Assembly: GCA_025084515.1 (NCBI GenBank)
Contig: JAJAGP010000274.1
Span: 186,001-250,000 of the forward strand
Reading direction: 5' to 3'
Origin: Ancistrus triradiatus
Lineage: Eukaryota; Chordata; Actinopteri; Siluriformes; Loricariidae
DNA length: 64,000 nt
Shown: one piece after another, positions 38,559-50,285 of the stretch
Numbering within the stretch: the first letter of the stretch is position 1
Layout: each line of letters starts with the position of its first letter
Notes under the pieces: generated by a model
The model's database searches: none
What the model was told of the DNA's origin: nothing
Seen by the model: the letters and a program-made list of their open reading frames with translations, nothing else
Translations under genes and position numbers: made by a program

Positions 38559-41500
38559 AACACTCACACACACTCTCTCACTCTCTCATACTCACACTCT
38601 CTCATACTCACACACTCACACTCTCACACTCTCACTCACATTACCTGGGAAGTTTGGGGGACCTGTTTCCTCTAGACAACTTTGGTGACTTTCTTTCAAC
38701 CCACTCATCACTCAACTCAATATCACTAGAATCAGAGCAGTTGCAGCTGTCAGTCATGTAGGATATCATACCATTCACGCAGACCTCATCTGAAATTCAA
38801 CAAAATCAACATCAGCTGTGACAAAACTGCATTGCTGAAAAATATTAGAAAACATAAATTAACATGACTAGACAAAATCTTGATAGCTTGTACCTGTTTT
38901 GCTGTCCATTTTGGGGTCCATTATAACAAACTCTGGGCGCAGTTTGCTGATACGACGACCTTTAAGGATAGGCACCAGTCCGCCCAGGTGCTCCAAATAG
39001 AGGGTGTAGCAAGGCCCCCCCGCCTCTGGGTTATCTTCGGCACGCTTCATTGTACAATGCAATCTCTCATTTCCTGCTGTGGGGTAGCTGACAAAGTCAC
39101 GAATGTTGTTTGGATCAGGAATAGGAGGCTGTAGATAAGAGCAGATCAATATTCAAATGTTCTAACCTGCTGCAGCATTAAATAACATCTATAATGTGAC
39201 AAATATTAAACATTGTTAGTTACCTTTATGGTTGGAATAAATGCACTGGTGACATATGAACAGAGGAGAGAGGGCATGTTCAGTTTGCTCACATCTCTCT
39301 CCTCTCTTAGGGCACTGGCTATGCCCTGCTGACACAGCAGCTGGAGGCTGGCCACTCTGTGCTCCACACGCACAACATATAGTGCTGGCCCACATGCAAG
39401 AAACAACCGGGAGTCCCTGTGGCCCCAGCAGATAGTGGTGATAGGCCTCTGTAATTAAAGCAGCCCCCAAAAGTTTGTGTATTAGTCTACGGAGTGAAGG
39501 TCACTCATTACATATGGTGTTTATATTGTTATCTTCGTTTCAGGCGTCATGTAATGTGAAGTGCAGTTTGTGTTTTTCTTAAGCAAAACGAAACTGATCA
39601 GTCTATCACGAGACCTGTTCACAGACTTGGAGACTAACCTGAGCAGGTGTTTCCAAAGTATAAATGTGCTCTCCTTGAACATTGTAGAACTTGACTAGCG
39701 CATTTCTCATTATAGAGGCACAGGCTGAGTCAGTAGGGAGCCCATGTCTCTCCATTCCAGCTACAGCCAACAAGTCTCCCTGAGAGCACCACTGTACCTC
39801 CACATCTGTATAAGAAGAATGCAGCGAGTTATACTGCTTCTACTACAAATGCATAGTGCTATAAAACAAAGAAAAAGTTGTGAACCCTTCCCATTTACCA
39901 GAATTTCTGAATACATTGCTCATGACTGCTCTTAATACAAGTCACAATAAATGAGAAGAACATTCGCACGAACGAATTACACCCAAGAATTGTCATTTTT
40001 AAGTATAACTGCTTTTAATTGTTTTTAAAGCCATTGTTTAATCATTTACAGTCCATTCTGGACTGAATAAAATGTAGTTAAACCTCTGGTCAAACAGCTC
40101 ATCCAAGGGTCTGAGATTGAGATTGATTCACAAAACTGGAAAGGCAACAAAATAATTTCTGTGCACCTTTTTCGCATGGACTAACAATGAGATGTTTGGT
40201 CCCATTGCGAAAGTCAGTTGCTACTCGATACGTGCAGTGATGAAGGATGTAAAAAAAACCCACAATCATCAATTAACATCAAAAGATCTGAAAAGTCTCT
40301 AACTTGGATACATCTCAGTTAAAGAGTCAACAGTGTTTCACAGAAAGTCAGACGTGAGTGCCATCATGGGATCCGGTGATGTCCAGGTTAGTCAACTCAA
40401 GTCAAGTCAAGTCAGATTTATTTATATAGCGCTTTTTACAATGGAGCACTGTCTCAAAGCAACTGTACAAGTTTAGATTATCTCCTAATATCTACGTCCA
40501 ATCCCAAATTGAGCAAGCCTAGGGCAAGAGTGGCAAGGAAAAACTCCCTAAGCGTTATGAGGAAGAAACCTTGGGAGGACCAAGACTCAATAAGGGACCC
40601 AACCTCTTTGGGTGGCGTAGATGATAAATTAAGAATGAAACTAATAAGTCTTATAGTGATAGTTCAAATAAAATAATGTAAAATATGTATATTGGCATTA
40701 TGTAGTCTGATACACAGAGTCATTGAGGTTACACAAGATACACAGGTTAGATTTTTCTGAGCTTATAACTATGATTTCAGGACAAGTACAGGACAATACT
40801 CTAAATTTAGGAGAACTGGCACAAGAAATGTGCCTGCAAAAATCATAGAAACAGCACAGTGTGCAGTGCTGAAGAACACAAGGCAAATGGAAAAGCAAAA
40901 GACTTACACAAATCTCTAGAACTTGCTTAAGATTCGGGTCCAGTGCACGCTACAAGAAAAACACTAAACAAATATCGTGTAGAGAACTGCCCAAAACAAT
41001 GATGATTATCTCAAGTTTGCAAGAGATTGTGAGGAATTGTCTGGATAGACTGCATGCACTGATTAAACAGAGGTTTAAAATTGTATCAATACATCATTTT
41101 TTATAGACGTTGCAGGCTACCACAGAGGATTAATAGCATAACTAGACAAAAATCAAACAACACAAGAAAATTCACCGAAAGGTTGATTTAAAAAGACTAA
41201 CAGTGTTCATTTGTAATAGCCAAACCAGAGCTTAGGCCGTAAGCTGCCTGACAGATAAGCTGGATGGTGCTGTTTATGTAAGAAATCCCAGAACTGTCAA
41301 ACCTTCTTCTCACTGTTGAGTAGGAAGTGTTATTTCAGCTAGAAGAAGGTGTACCAGTTATTAAATAGTTAATAAATGCGGTTTACATAACTTTTTTATC
41401 TTGGACTGTGTATGTTTAATCAATGTTGAATAAAAATGGGTAAATTACGATTTTATTATTTATTAGTTGTATTATTTATTTTATTATTTATTTATTTAGT

Positions 41501-43896
41501 ATGTGACTGTCCATTATTAAAATTTATATTAATTAATTTTGAGTTGATAGATGAATAATTTATTAATGCAGCAATCCTTGTATTTCCTTGTATTATCTTG
41601 TATCCTTGTTCCATAGGGTTCACATACCATATTTTTTTCAGACCATAAGGCGCACTTTAAATCCTTTAACTTTCTCAAAAATCGACAGTTGCACCTTAAA
41701 ATGTGGTGCGTCTAATGTATGAATTAATCTGGTTGTGCTTTCTGATCTAGAACCGATTGTAGATGGCACACGGCGCTCATAAATCTGTCAAAATGTTTTA
41801 GCACGGCCTTGGTAGGTTACGAAGCTCACGGCCACCGTAGTGTGCAGCATAGCGGAGTAATACGGTATGTGCTTCAGCATTAGGGTACGTGCATTCATTC
41901 ATTCATTTTCGAAGCGGATTTCAAACACAACGCTATCAGTCACGCAGTACAATATGGACATAGAGCAGCTGCGGGAGAATTCAACATTAACGAAACAATG
42001 GTACGGAAGTGGAGGAAGCAAGAAGACGCCCTGCGGCAGGTAAAGACCAAACTGAGTTTCCGACAGAACTTAAGAGTTTTGTTTCATTTAATGCGCCTTA
42101 TAACCCGGTGCGCTTTATGTATGAAAATAGATCCGTTAGCAGTCGATCATTGATATTGCATCTTATAATCCGGTGCGCTTTATGGTCCGAAAAATACGGT
42201 AATTGCAATCACTGTATCACTGTTTAAAAACTGCATCATAACACTTAGAAACATGAATGAATAGGCATACAAGCAAAATAGGAAACATTGTTATATTGCA
42301 TGGTTGCTATTAACTGGCATAGAGTCAATCCCTGTTTACTGTACAGCACACAACAGACAGGCAAGGAGGCCAAAGCATGTACTGCACTGTTCCACTATAT
42401 CACACTGACATCACTGGTGTTAGGCAGGGCTCTTGTTATCCAATATTCATTATGTAAACCACTTTACAAAACGTGGTACATTCAGATAACGTGATTTGAC
42501 TGTAATTAAAACACTGTATCACCTTCATTTGATGCCAGTGTGCGTTACCTTTTAGTCCTGAGCGGATAATGTTGGGTGAAAGGTCATCATAGTTGTTCAT
42601 TAGACTTATATCGCCAGATATGAAGCTAACTGTGAGTAGGGGCTTCACGTTACGTGCTTTAAAGAAAAGACAGACAACAACAGATCAGTCGGTGATGTTG
42701 ATACTTCTATAAGCTCGTCAAATGTGTGTTGATATACCTTGATTTGGGGCATTGTCATCAGAATCCGTATCACTCTCTGTGCTGTCCTCCACCAAGAAAT
42801 CAGGGCAGTTCCAGGACATGCCAACGATACCATCCGATTCATGCAGCAGGACATGAGCAAGCATGCGACCATGGCAGTCCATTACAATAACCTGACCATC
42901 TGCTGTTCCGAACAACACCTATGTGCATACAGGGAAATGTATGCTCATTTACCATATCATATAACATACTGTACCTTATATCATACCATGTATAATGATA
43001 TCAAATACTATATAGGAGAATACCTGTTGGTCATCAGGAGTCCAAATCCCACATGTGATTTGGCTCTCCAGGTTGATCTCAGATGACCAGTGCCTCTGAC
43101 CACTGACTGAGCCCACCAAGACAAAGCCATCTCTATAGGCAATCAGGGCCTGAGTGCCATCATGGGACCAGGTAAAGTCACTTACCTAATAGACACACCA
43201 GGATTTACAGATAAACACATTTTAAGCTTATGAATGATGACACTGGACATACGTCAAATGTCAAACATGACAGGGTGGTTTAGCATTCTATTAGAGGGGT
43301 CACAGTGACGTGACAGTACCTGAGCTCCCCGATCGTTAACCAGCTCCACAGACCATCGCCCCTCATACTGTATCCATACAAATATACCCCCCTCCATGTC
43401 ACACGTAGCAAGTTTCTGAAACGGCTCATTCCAGCGAACAAGGACAACCTGCACGAACACAGACAGCACTTACATTAATGTTTTAATTAGATTTGTAACC
43501 TCATTTAGAAATACTGTGTCCCAGTGCATAATGAAACCACTGCTGGATCCAGGTCAATGTATTACAATGTGCCAAGACCCTATGGTAAATACATGTAATG
43601 TCTAAAGTAAGCAGCTTTTTCAAATGTTAACACGGAATACAAACCTCACTGTTGTGCCCTCTTAAATTGAAATTAATCCTCTGTGGAGTACTTCTGTCCC
43701 TCCTGCAGTGACTGGAGGTGAAAGTCACACCAACGACGCCTCTCGCATTTCCAGTGGCCAGCCATCCTTCTTCATAGTAGCGTCTCCTGCACACTGGCTT
43801 TTCCTTTTCACTCTTGGGAACCCTTCCTTTCCATGAGAGGCAGAGGATGTTGGAGTCACTGCAGAGGACAGGACCATGTTCCACTGCTGCCAACAT
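32333..43896 (-). CDS. tulp4: tulp4, tubby-related WD40/SOCS-box protein
   Basis: Coding exons: 43645-43896 (exon begins 43914), 43320-43448, 43024-43185, 42738-42918, 42549-42656, 39639-39805, 39224-39448, 38894-39128, 38645-38789, 36468-36609, 36290-36383, 36046-36189, 32623-35966, 32333-32449. Total 5445 nt, 1814 aa; human TULP4 is 1543 aa. Start M-L-A-A-V-E-H-G-P matches the human start. Domains: WD40 repeats about residues 1-360; SOCS box ending in the exon 7 segment SLLCSYVTSAFIPTIK (about 391-408), which in the family recruits Elongin B/C and a Cullin ubiquitin ligase; a split tubby-like domain, first half from residue 409 (MKRAEDNPEAGGPCYTLY), second half at the C-terminus (WNEATQVYQLDFGGRV; FQYPFSAVQAFAVALANVTQ). 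Between them lies a 1100-residue disordered insert coded by one 3.3 kb exon, with poly-Ala (about 719-732), Gln/His-rich (786-968) and poly-Pro (1536-1562) tracts. Extra length over human is mostly the Gln/His block. Confidence 0.96.
32623..35966 (-). other. tulp4: tulp4 giant exon with homopolymer-rich disordered region
   Basis: A single 3344 nt coding exon of tulp4, acceptor at 35967-35968 and donor at 32621-32622. It encodes the PCTVNIPIAPIHS and MSPTQSIGLVQSLLANQN segments conserved in TULP4, then poly-Ala from a GCN run (35755-35795), the Gln/His-rich block (35046-35595), a Ser/Gly patch near 34150-34220, a proline run (33265-33345) and a Lys/Ser-rich basic stretch before the tubby C-half. 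Long open frames on the plus strand across this exon are its antisense shadows. Confidence 0.93.
37012..37893. mobile_element. Non-autonomous DNA transposon in a tulp4 intron
   Basis: Ends TACAGTGGTACCTCGGTTGT (left) and AACCGAGGTACCCCTGTA (right) are inverted repeats; subterminal AACGACGAGTACCGA and GAACGACGAGAACCGA also pair. About 880 bases with no transposase seen, TA-type target. Confidence 0.75.
37976..38640. repeat. CTCACA-type satellite / CA microsatellite in a tulp4 intron
   Basis: About 660 bases of CACA, CTCA and CTCTCTCACA units, with an 18-base subrepeat (CTCACTCTCCGACACACA) repeated three times near 38412-38465 and pure CA at about 38505-38552. It abuts the donor of the tulp4 exon 38645-38789, whose GT is at 38643-38644. 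Open frames across it are artefacts. Confidence 0.97.
40391..40640 (-). mobile_element. 5'-truncated 3' end of L2/CR1-like LINE
   Basis: Complement of the tail of the LINE at 5675-8004: it begins with a GTCAAGTCAAGTCA tail, then TGTCTCAAAGCAACT, ATTTGAGC-type text and GAAACCTTGGGAGGACCAAG, ending at GGGTGGCGTAGATGATAAAT (compare 7780-8004). About 250 bases, in tulp4 intron 5. Confidence 0.85.
41626..42201 (+). mobile_element. pogo/Tigger-like mini-element, copy 1
   Basis: Ends ACCATATTTTTTTCAGACCA and GGTCCGAAAAATACGGTA form terminal inverted repeats; subterminal AAGGCGCACTTTAAATCC pairs with GGTGCGCTTTATG. The middle keeps a transposase N-terminal helix-turn-helix piece on the plus strand (GEFNINETMVRKWRKQEDAL near 41975-42030), as in pogo/CENP-B-like transposases, but no DDE domain. 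In tulp4 intron 5. Confidence 0.83.
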
Positions 43897-43914
43897 CCCT
43901 ACTGATTGGCCAGG

Positions 43915-44503
43915 CTACACAACAAGGGAGAGAAGGGAGTTGTGTTGTGGATTGTCAACCCGTGCTGAAAAACACACTTCGGCAATTAATGAGTCTCAGT
44001 ATTCACTCACCTCTTCATAGTCTCTGGACATTATCAGTCCGAATTTTGTATTTGAATGTGCCTTCCATTTTGTTGCTAATTTAAGGGTTATGTAGCAGCA
44101 CTTGAGGAGCCTACAATTTGCCTACTTGCAAAGATGTATTTGGCAATAATGGTAGGGGATATCAGGCCATCATACTTTACCAGGAAGAGTACAGTCTATT
44201 TTATTAATTTAATACAATTATTAGACAGTATACTTAAATGAAGGCATAAATCCGATGAAAACTACTGTCACTGCAAGTAGACTATTACTAATATTCAGTT
44301 CCAGTGTTCTGTAGAAAGAAAGAAATGAGGTGAAGGTTAGAACAAAGATGTAGGGCATCTGTGATTTAGTGAATTATAATAGCAGTACTAGCCTACAGCA
44401 ACACATTTATGATAAGAAATAGCAGACACAAAAGATCTTAAGTGAGGTCTTTCACATATTTTCTCACTATTTTCCAGTAACATTCAGTCTTCCCTATTGG
44501 TGA

Positions 44504-44541
<38 letters not shown>

Positions 44542-46083
44542 ATCTGTTTGCTTTCCACACACATTCAATTTTAACAACCATGACATATTATACTATGTAT
44601 TTTTGTAATAATACCATATAGGCTACATATTCCTATTCTTGAGAATAATACAAGTCTCTCCATATGTTGCTAATTTTATACTATAACCTCTCGATTTCCT
44701 AATGTAAGTTATTGTAGCACTACATGCTACAATATGAAAATAAACAGCCATAACCTCATAATTTAAGCTTTCATTTTACTCAGTGGTTAAGTTACTCACA
44801 GACAGGAGGGACGTGGAGGGAGTAGGTAGAGGCAATAAGCCTTTCGGAACGCCATCTACTTCTGCTATTTTCTCAAATTGTTATGGCGGGATAGTGGCTT
44901 GGATAATAATTCAGGGAATTAAAACACCCCATACATTATAGAAGGAATTCAGACAGTGCGAACGGACAGTAACTGTTTTAACACCAACAATAAAGTGTTT
45001 ACCTTTTTTGAATATTTACATTATGAATAGATTATGATGGATAAAACCCCATGTACACATATAACTGTATTAAAAATACTTTGACGAATATGTGAACGGA
45101 TGGGCTGTTTAATTTAATCATATTTACATGTATTTAGTGTCAGAAAGCTCCATAAAGACCACAAATGAGAAGCCAAAGGCGACAGTGGAAAGAAAAATAT
45201 TGTTTTCAGATGGATAGATATACAAATGCAAGATCAAATACATACACTATTAAATTCTTACAGATTCACTTTGTAGTCGACTATAAGGACTACAAATGAA
45301 ACGAATTAAACAGTACGTTCGGTGTTGCCTGACAGCAATAATTCAATAATTTAAGGATCGGTGTTCACCTGTTTTTTTATGTCTTAATGAAAAAACGAGG
45401 CTCGTATAAGCTGTGTGAAACTCTCCTATTTTAGTCAGCGCTGTTATATCACACTATAACGGCTTTAAAACCGCTTTTATTCGGCTTTAAGATCGACTAG
45501 AAGTATTTAAGCGCCGAGTTATCAGAAGGCCACAATCGTCGACTGCACAATGCAGACAGTGTAGAGCAGATGAAGGATGAGGGCAGTCTCGATCTCAGCC
45601 GTCATGGCAACAAGGATGCGATGATCTCTGAATTTTAATGACATACCAGAGTGTCAACGCATTTTTATAATTCCTTAACAACACGTGTATCTTTTTATAT
45701 AGACCAGACCTACATCAAGTGGGCGGCAGTTGGTGTATTTATTTTTAATACGGGGTGGCAGAGCTAAGCAGGGCCTAAATGTAACCTACAGCATCTGTGA
45801 GCTCCATAGGGCTCTCATAGCCACACCATGACATAACTTTCCATGTTGATAGCGCTCTATAACGGTTATCGTCGGTCACCAGCAATTGTCTTTTAAGTTA
45901 TATTCATCCACGGCCGCAAACCTAGACCCTTTGTTGTCGGGTTAAACGCTTCACATTGCAAACAAAAGCTCTCCATTGCGTCGATCGTCTAGTAAAACAA
46001 CCCTATAACGTAACATGGCGTTTAATACTGGTAGTTTATAAGTCATTTTATTAAACCCTCCATAAATATCCAAGCAAACTCAC
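43915..46083. other. Presumed tulp4 intron 1
   Basis: Mostly unique AT-rich sequence with a (TAA)n microsatellite at about 44503-44540. No transposon recognised; 45480-46083 has more CpG and may carry promoter-proximal elements. Confidence 0.45.
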
Positions 46084-46140
46084 CTCTTCCAAATCGCTCT
46101 CAATGCGCCTTAATGGGTTGCCAAACACTCCTCGTTGACG
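46084..46140 (-). promoter_or_regulatory. tulp4: Possible non-coding first exon and promoter region of tulp4
   Basis: The first coding exon of tulp4 begins at an acceptor (TAG at 43915-43917), 18 bases before the ATG, so an upstream non-coding exon must exist. On the minus strand a strong donor (GGAAGAG followed by GTGAGTTTG) lies at 46082-46083, at the end of a comparatively CpG-containing stretch (46084-46280). This is the best candidate for exon 1, giving a first intron of about 2.2 kb. The transcription start is not determined. Confidence 0.4.
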
Positions 46141-46540
46141 CTGACTGTTAGGCGTAAAAACGACGCAAATAATAGCAGAGATAAGAAGCGAGCTGGCGCT
46201 GAAAAACAACCCAGGACTTCAGGACGTTATTCGGTGAAAAGGCAACCCACGCTCTGACGAAGCGGTGCCTGAGACCACGTGACTGGTAACCCCATCCAGA
46301 GGGAATATTTACGAGTGACCGCTGCAGTGCACATAAGAAGTACTTGTGGAAATTTACCTTTTTCATTTCTTACCTTATTTCCACATTCATGACATGTTTA
46401 TTTAGTCAAGCATATGAACGTGATCCGACAGTCATCATAATGGTGTTGTACAAACAGATGAGCAGTTGCACTATAGGACACTCTGGTCTCTTAGCCTGCT
46501 TTATTGTATAAGAATATTATAAGAACTGTGGTACTAATAA

Positions 46541-46738
46541 GGGACTGTGGTAGTCTAGCGGGTAAGGTACTGGACTATGGACCAGAAGGTCCAGGGTTCA
46601 AATCCCACCTCTGCCAAGCTACCACTGTTGGGTCCTTGAGCAAGGCCCCTAACCCACAGTTGCTTGGATTGTAAGACTGTATCAACTGTAAGTCGCTCTG
46701 GATAAGGGCGTCTGCTAAATGCTGTAAATGTAAATGTA
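46541..46738 (+). repeat. tRNA-derived SINE, family 1, best copy
   Basis: Full order on the plus strand: head GGGACTGTGGTAGTCTAGCG (A-box-like), B box GGTTCAAATCC near 46595, body TTGGGTCCTTGAGCAAGGCC, and tail GGATAAGGGCGTCTGCTAAA followed by TGTAAATG repeats. Reference for the other six copies in the window. Not a functional tRNA: no cloverleaf after the head. Confidence 0.88.
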
Positions 46739-46740
46739 AA

Positions 46741-48024
46741 GAATTTCATATTTGACATTAATTAATATATTTCTTCCAACCATACACAGGTGTTTTGTAC
46801 ACGTATTTAATGCATGATTTTATTGTTTTATATTTACATAAAATTTAACTTGTATTTGCTTTTGAAACAACATATATACAATCATTATCAGTCATCACTG
46901 CTTAAAAGACTCTCATAAAGCCAATAAAACACTGTAAGTTCACTGTAAAAAAAAACTGTAAGTTCATCCTACATAAACACTGTGTTATGCAAAATTTGCT
47001 CACCCCTGATCACGTCTGTTTTGCTGTTTTCCTCCCCACATTTTAACCCCAGTTTTTCATGGTCACGGGTTACGGGATCTGGTGGCTATCCCTGAAGAAC
47101 ACAGGGTGCAGGCATAAGTGTACCCTGCACAGTTCACCAGTACATTACATGTTTGGTTAGGGGTCTCTGTTGCAGAACCGGAGGATGGCTGGCCTCCCCT
47201 CCCTCAGACGCAGCCAATCATGTCTGTACGCGAAAGGCAACACACAAGAGTCACTGCTGCGATATCTATCATATGACCACTGTGCCACCCCGTGGAGGGG
47301 TTCTATAATTTGCTGGGTGCAGAAGAAATGGACTCCACCACCTGCTGCACCACCTGAAATTCCATGCTGGTCCCTGCTGTGTTGGGCTAGCGTATTACAC
47401 TGCTGCGCTATGCAACTGCTGAACCTTGCTTTCCTGACTTTCTAAAGCTTAAATATTTATGACAAGCTTTATGCAGAACACAATTGACTTACATTAATTG
47501 TTTATTAAAACCTACAGAAATATGCCACTCTTCTCTATAGTGATGTCATCTGGCAGCCAGTCATGTCATTTGACCTAGGATGCCCAAACTGCTATGAAAT
47601 TGTGTAGCACCAAGAGCTGGATGATTTCACAGTATGATATCAATATTGCAATATATTAATTTCAAGCTCATCAGATGTCAGTGCTTGTAGAGCTCAATGG
47701 CTACTGTACTAAGTACTAACTGTACTAATTGTATCAGTTTTAAGTCGCTCACTCTAAGGGCATCTGCTGAATGTAATTGTTTTCCCTTATTAAATCCTTT
47801 GTTTATTTGTTTATATGACACCCCTTTGAACATAGTCCTAGCCAGTGTTTAGTTTTCATGTTGTTAGCAAAACTACATACTGCGATACACACCATGTGAC
47901 ATGGAAATATCTTCATGCATCACAACATATTTGTGCAATATTACACACCCCTATAAGCACTTAACCACATAGGGAGTCACAAACAAACTCCTAAAATGCA
48001 TACTTTCCTTGTAACCCCGTATAA
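46741..48024. other. tulp4-myct1 spacer
   Basis: No gene. A SINE family 1 tail remnant is at about 47725-47780 (TTTTAAGTCGCTCACTCTAA...CATCTGCTGAATGTAA). A 91-codon plus-strand frame at 47170-47445 has no recognisable features. The left part of the myct1 3' UTR is included. Confidence 0.5.
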
Positions 48025-48721
48025 TCAGGTGTGAAAGATATGAATTACACTGTCATATGCAGGTGGAGGTGTCTGTTTAGGAAGGAAGCCTCTCAAACTC
48101 CCTTTCCCTAACCAGAAGGACTCGGATTGACCCATATTATAAGGATCTATCACAGATGAGTCAGTGTCAGGGTTATGAAGCAATACACTTTGCTTCTCAT
48201 CTTCTGTTCCATCATTGTCCGTTTTGCGCAGGGGCCGAAATGTGGAAGCTTGGAAGCTTGGGCTGCGTCCCAGCAACTCATTAGGATCTAAAGATGTCTG
48301 TCTCCTAACGTTTAATGTGGCTCTGCCTGTGCTGTCACTGGTTAGGTTGAAGTCGTCACTCCTGTGTGATCGTGCAGCTCCTGACGATCTGTCAGAAGGT
48401 TTGCTAATCCTCAGTGTGGCCCTGCGTCTGGAGATCCACGTTAAGAAGATGAAAATCAGGATTCCAAACAGAAGACCAACCAGCATGGATAAGCAGAAAG
48501 CCAGGATCACTTCCTCTGAACACACAAAAGGAATTACACTTAAACGAATGCTGTCAAACATGACCCCAATCTGAATATACTATTTACAGACTGGCCTCAT
48601 TTTCTTATTAAATGTCCAAAGGTAAGCTAATTCAGGAATATTACTTAAGCATAATGAGTGACTTACCAAAATCAATCGTGTTTAGTATCTCCAAAGTACC
48701 AGAATTTTCATTTGCAGCCAT
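48025..48721 (-). CDS. myct1: myct1, MYC target protein 1
   Basis: Two exons: 48667-48721 (MAANENSGTLEILNTIDF) and 48025-48515, joined in phase 1; 546 nt, 181 aa plus TGA. Exon 2 opens with a single transmembrane helix (about residues 21-44, ILAFCLSMLVGLLFGILIFI) followed directly by basic WISRRR, giving a short outside N-terminus and a long Ser/Arg-rich cytosolic tail. Conserved MYCT1 features are the RRQTSLDPNELLGRSPSFQA segment with STFRP after it, and the C-terminal PPPAYDSVI motif, a PPxY-type site. MYCT1 is a MYC-responsive protein described in nucleus and endothelial membranes (family knowledge). It lies head-to-tail downstream of the tulp4 promoter side on the same strand; both genes sit on human 6q25. 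A shorter N-terminus than the long human isoform is normal for the start used here. A possible poly(A) signal is AATAAA on the minus strand at 47802-47807. Confidence 0.9.
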
Positions 48722-49504
48722 AGCGCAAAAAGAACAGAAAGGCAAATCACATCTGTTAAAATCCCACAGTTAGGGGAACATGCAGAAACACAGTTTCTCA
48801 GGAGGAGGGGGTGTTCACTTTTTGTTTGCAAAAAGGAAACATTGTCATCATACTTCCGGCTTTTCTACTTATAAAATTAGCAAATCCCTTGCTTATCTGT
48901 GTGGGACAGAAATCCAGAGGAACAGAGCAGCTTCCTCTTGCATCATTTCCTTTGTTAAACTTAATACAATACAATGGCTCTCTGCCTGGATCCTCCATCT
49001 TCACTGTAGCTTGCTATTGAACTACAAGTGAAGAGTTGAGGAGATGGAAGATGATGCAGTCAGCATTGTTACTTGAAATATTACGACAGAAGGAATTTTG
49101 GATAGCCACAGTCTTTCATCGGGGCATTCATAAATTGCCCATGATACTGTAAATAAGAGAACCAACACAACAGCTTTTCACAACTGAATGTTTAGCAAGA
49201 CTTTCTTTTCAACTTAATTTCTTTTAATTTTTAATATCCAACATGAAAGTGCCTCTGTTATTTGATTTATTATATTAACAATACAATGTAAGTGAACACT
49301 GAATATGCTGCTGCTTTAAGTATGGTTCAATAGTAATGTACCACATATTTAAATCTTGAATCAAATGTTCAATATTTGATAGAAAACGTGCGAATATGGG
49401 CTTACATTCCACACATCACAACCAGTTTAGTAACATATACACTGCATTTTATAATTGTAATTACATACACATAATAACTGACAGTGATTGTTTGTTTATT
49501 TAAT
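48722..49504. other. Upstream flank of myct1
   Basis: Presumed promoter side of myct1; nothing specific recognised. Confidence 0.45.
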
Positions 49505-50003
49505 GTACCATATTTTTCGGACCATAAGGCGCACTTAAAATCCTTTAACTGTCTCAAAAATCGACAGTGCTCCTTAAAATGCGGTGCGTCTAATGTATGA
49601 ATTAATTCTGGTTGTGCTTTCTGATCTAGAACCGATTGTAGATGGTACACGGCGCTCATAAATCTGTCAAAATGTTTTAGCACGGCCTTGGTTACAGCCA
49701 CCGTAGTGCGCAGCATAGCGGAGTAATACAGTATGTGCTTCAGCATTAGGGTACGTGCATTCATTCATTCATTTTCGAAGCGGATTTCAAACTCAGCGCT
49801 ATCAGTCACGCAGTACAACATGGACATAGAGCAGCTGTGAGAGAATTCAACATTAACGAATCAATGGTACGGAAGTGGAGGAAGCAAGAAGACGCCCTGC
49901 GCCAGGTAAAGACCAAACTGAGCTTCCGACGGAACTTAAAGAGTTTTGTTTCATTTATTGCGTCTTATAACCCGGTGCGCTTTATGGTCCGAAAAATACG
50001 GTA
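49505..50003 (+). mobile_element. pogo/Tigger-like mini-element, copy 2
   Basis: Terminal repeats ACCATATTTTTCGGACCATA and TGGTCCGAAAAATACGGTA. It is closely similar to copy 1 base for base over most of its length, including the helix-turn-helix codons (REFNINESMVRKWRKQEDAL near 49837), but lacks a 75-base internal piece near the right end of copy 1. Non-autonomous. Confidence 0.85.
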
Positions 50004-50079
50004 TCTTTATTATTTTTTATTAGCATCAGGGGCTAGTTTCGACAGACACAAGGTTACATCAATACACTTTGAAACTAGT

Positions 50080-50260
50080 CATACATACATAGATCGGGCC
50101 AATTTATTGAAACCTAATGCATGTCTTTGGACTCTGGGAGGAAACTGGAGCACCAGGAGTAAACCCACACGGACACAAGGAGGACATGCAAACTCCACAC
50201 AGGCAGAGTTTGAGTTCAGGATAGCGCTAACCGCTGCGCCACCGTGCCACCCCACGTTGT
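50080..50260 (-). repeat. tRNA-derived SINE, family 2, partial
   Basis: Complement form: GGGAGGAAACTGGAGCACCA, then ACACGGACACAAGGAGGACA and GCGCCACCGTGCCACCC. Head end on the right. Confidence 0.75.
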
Positions 50261-50285
50261 TTAATGTAAAACAATGGCTGATACT

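Noticed and set aside
37944..38571. Ser/His/Thr-rich and Cys/Val-rich open frames, and a regularly spaced repeat array
   Set aside because: They are translations of the CTCACA satellite; the repeat has no unique spacers, so it is not CRISPR-like.
46541..46620. tRNA-like head with A and B boxes
   Set aside because: Part of a dispersed SINE; acceptor stem and cloverleaf cannot be completed.
47170..47445. 91-codon plus-strand frame upstream of tulp4
   Set aside because: No family similarity seen and no supporting splice or start context; sits in repeat-like spacer.
48215..48574. 119-codon plus-strand frame
   Set aside because: Antisense of the myct1 exon 2 coding sequence.
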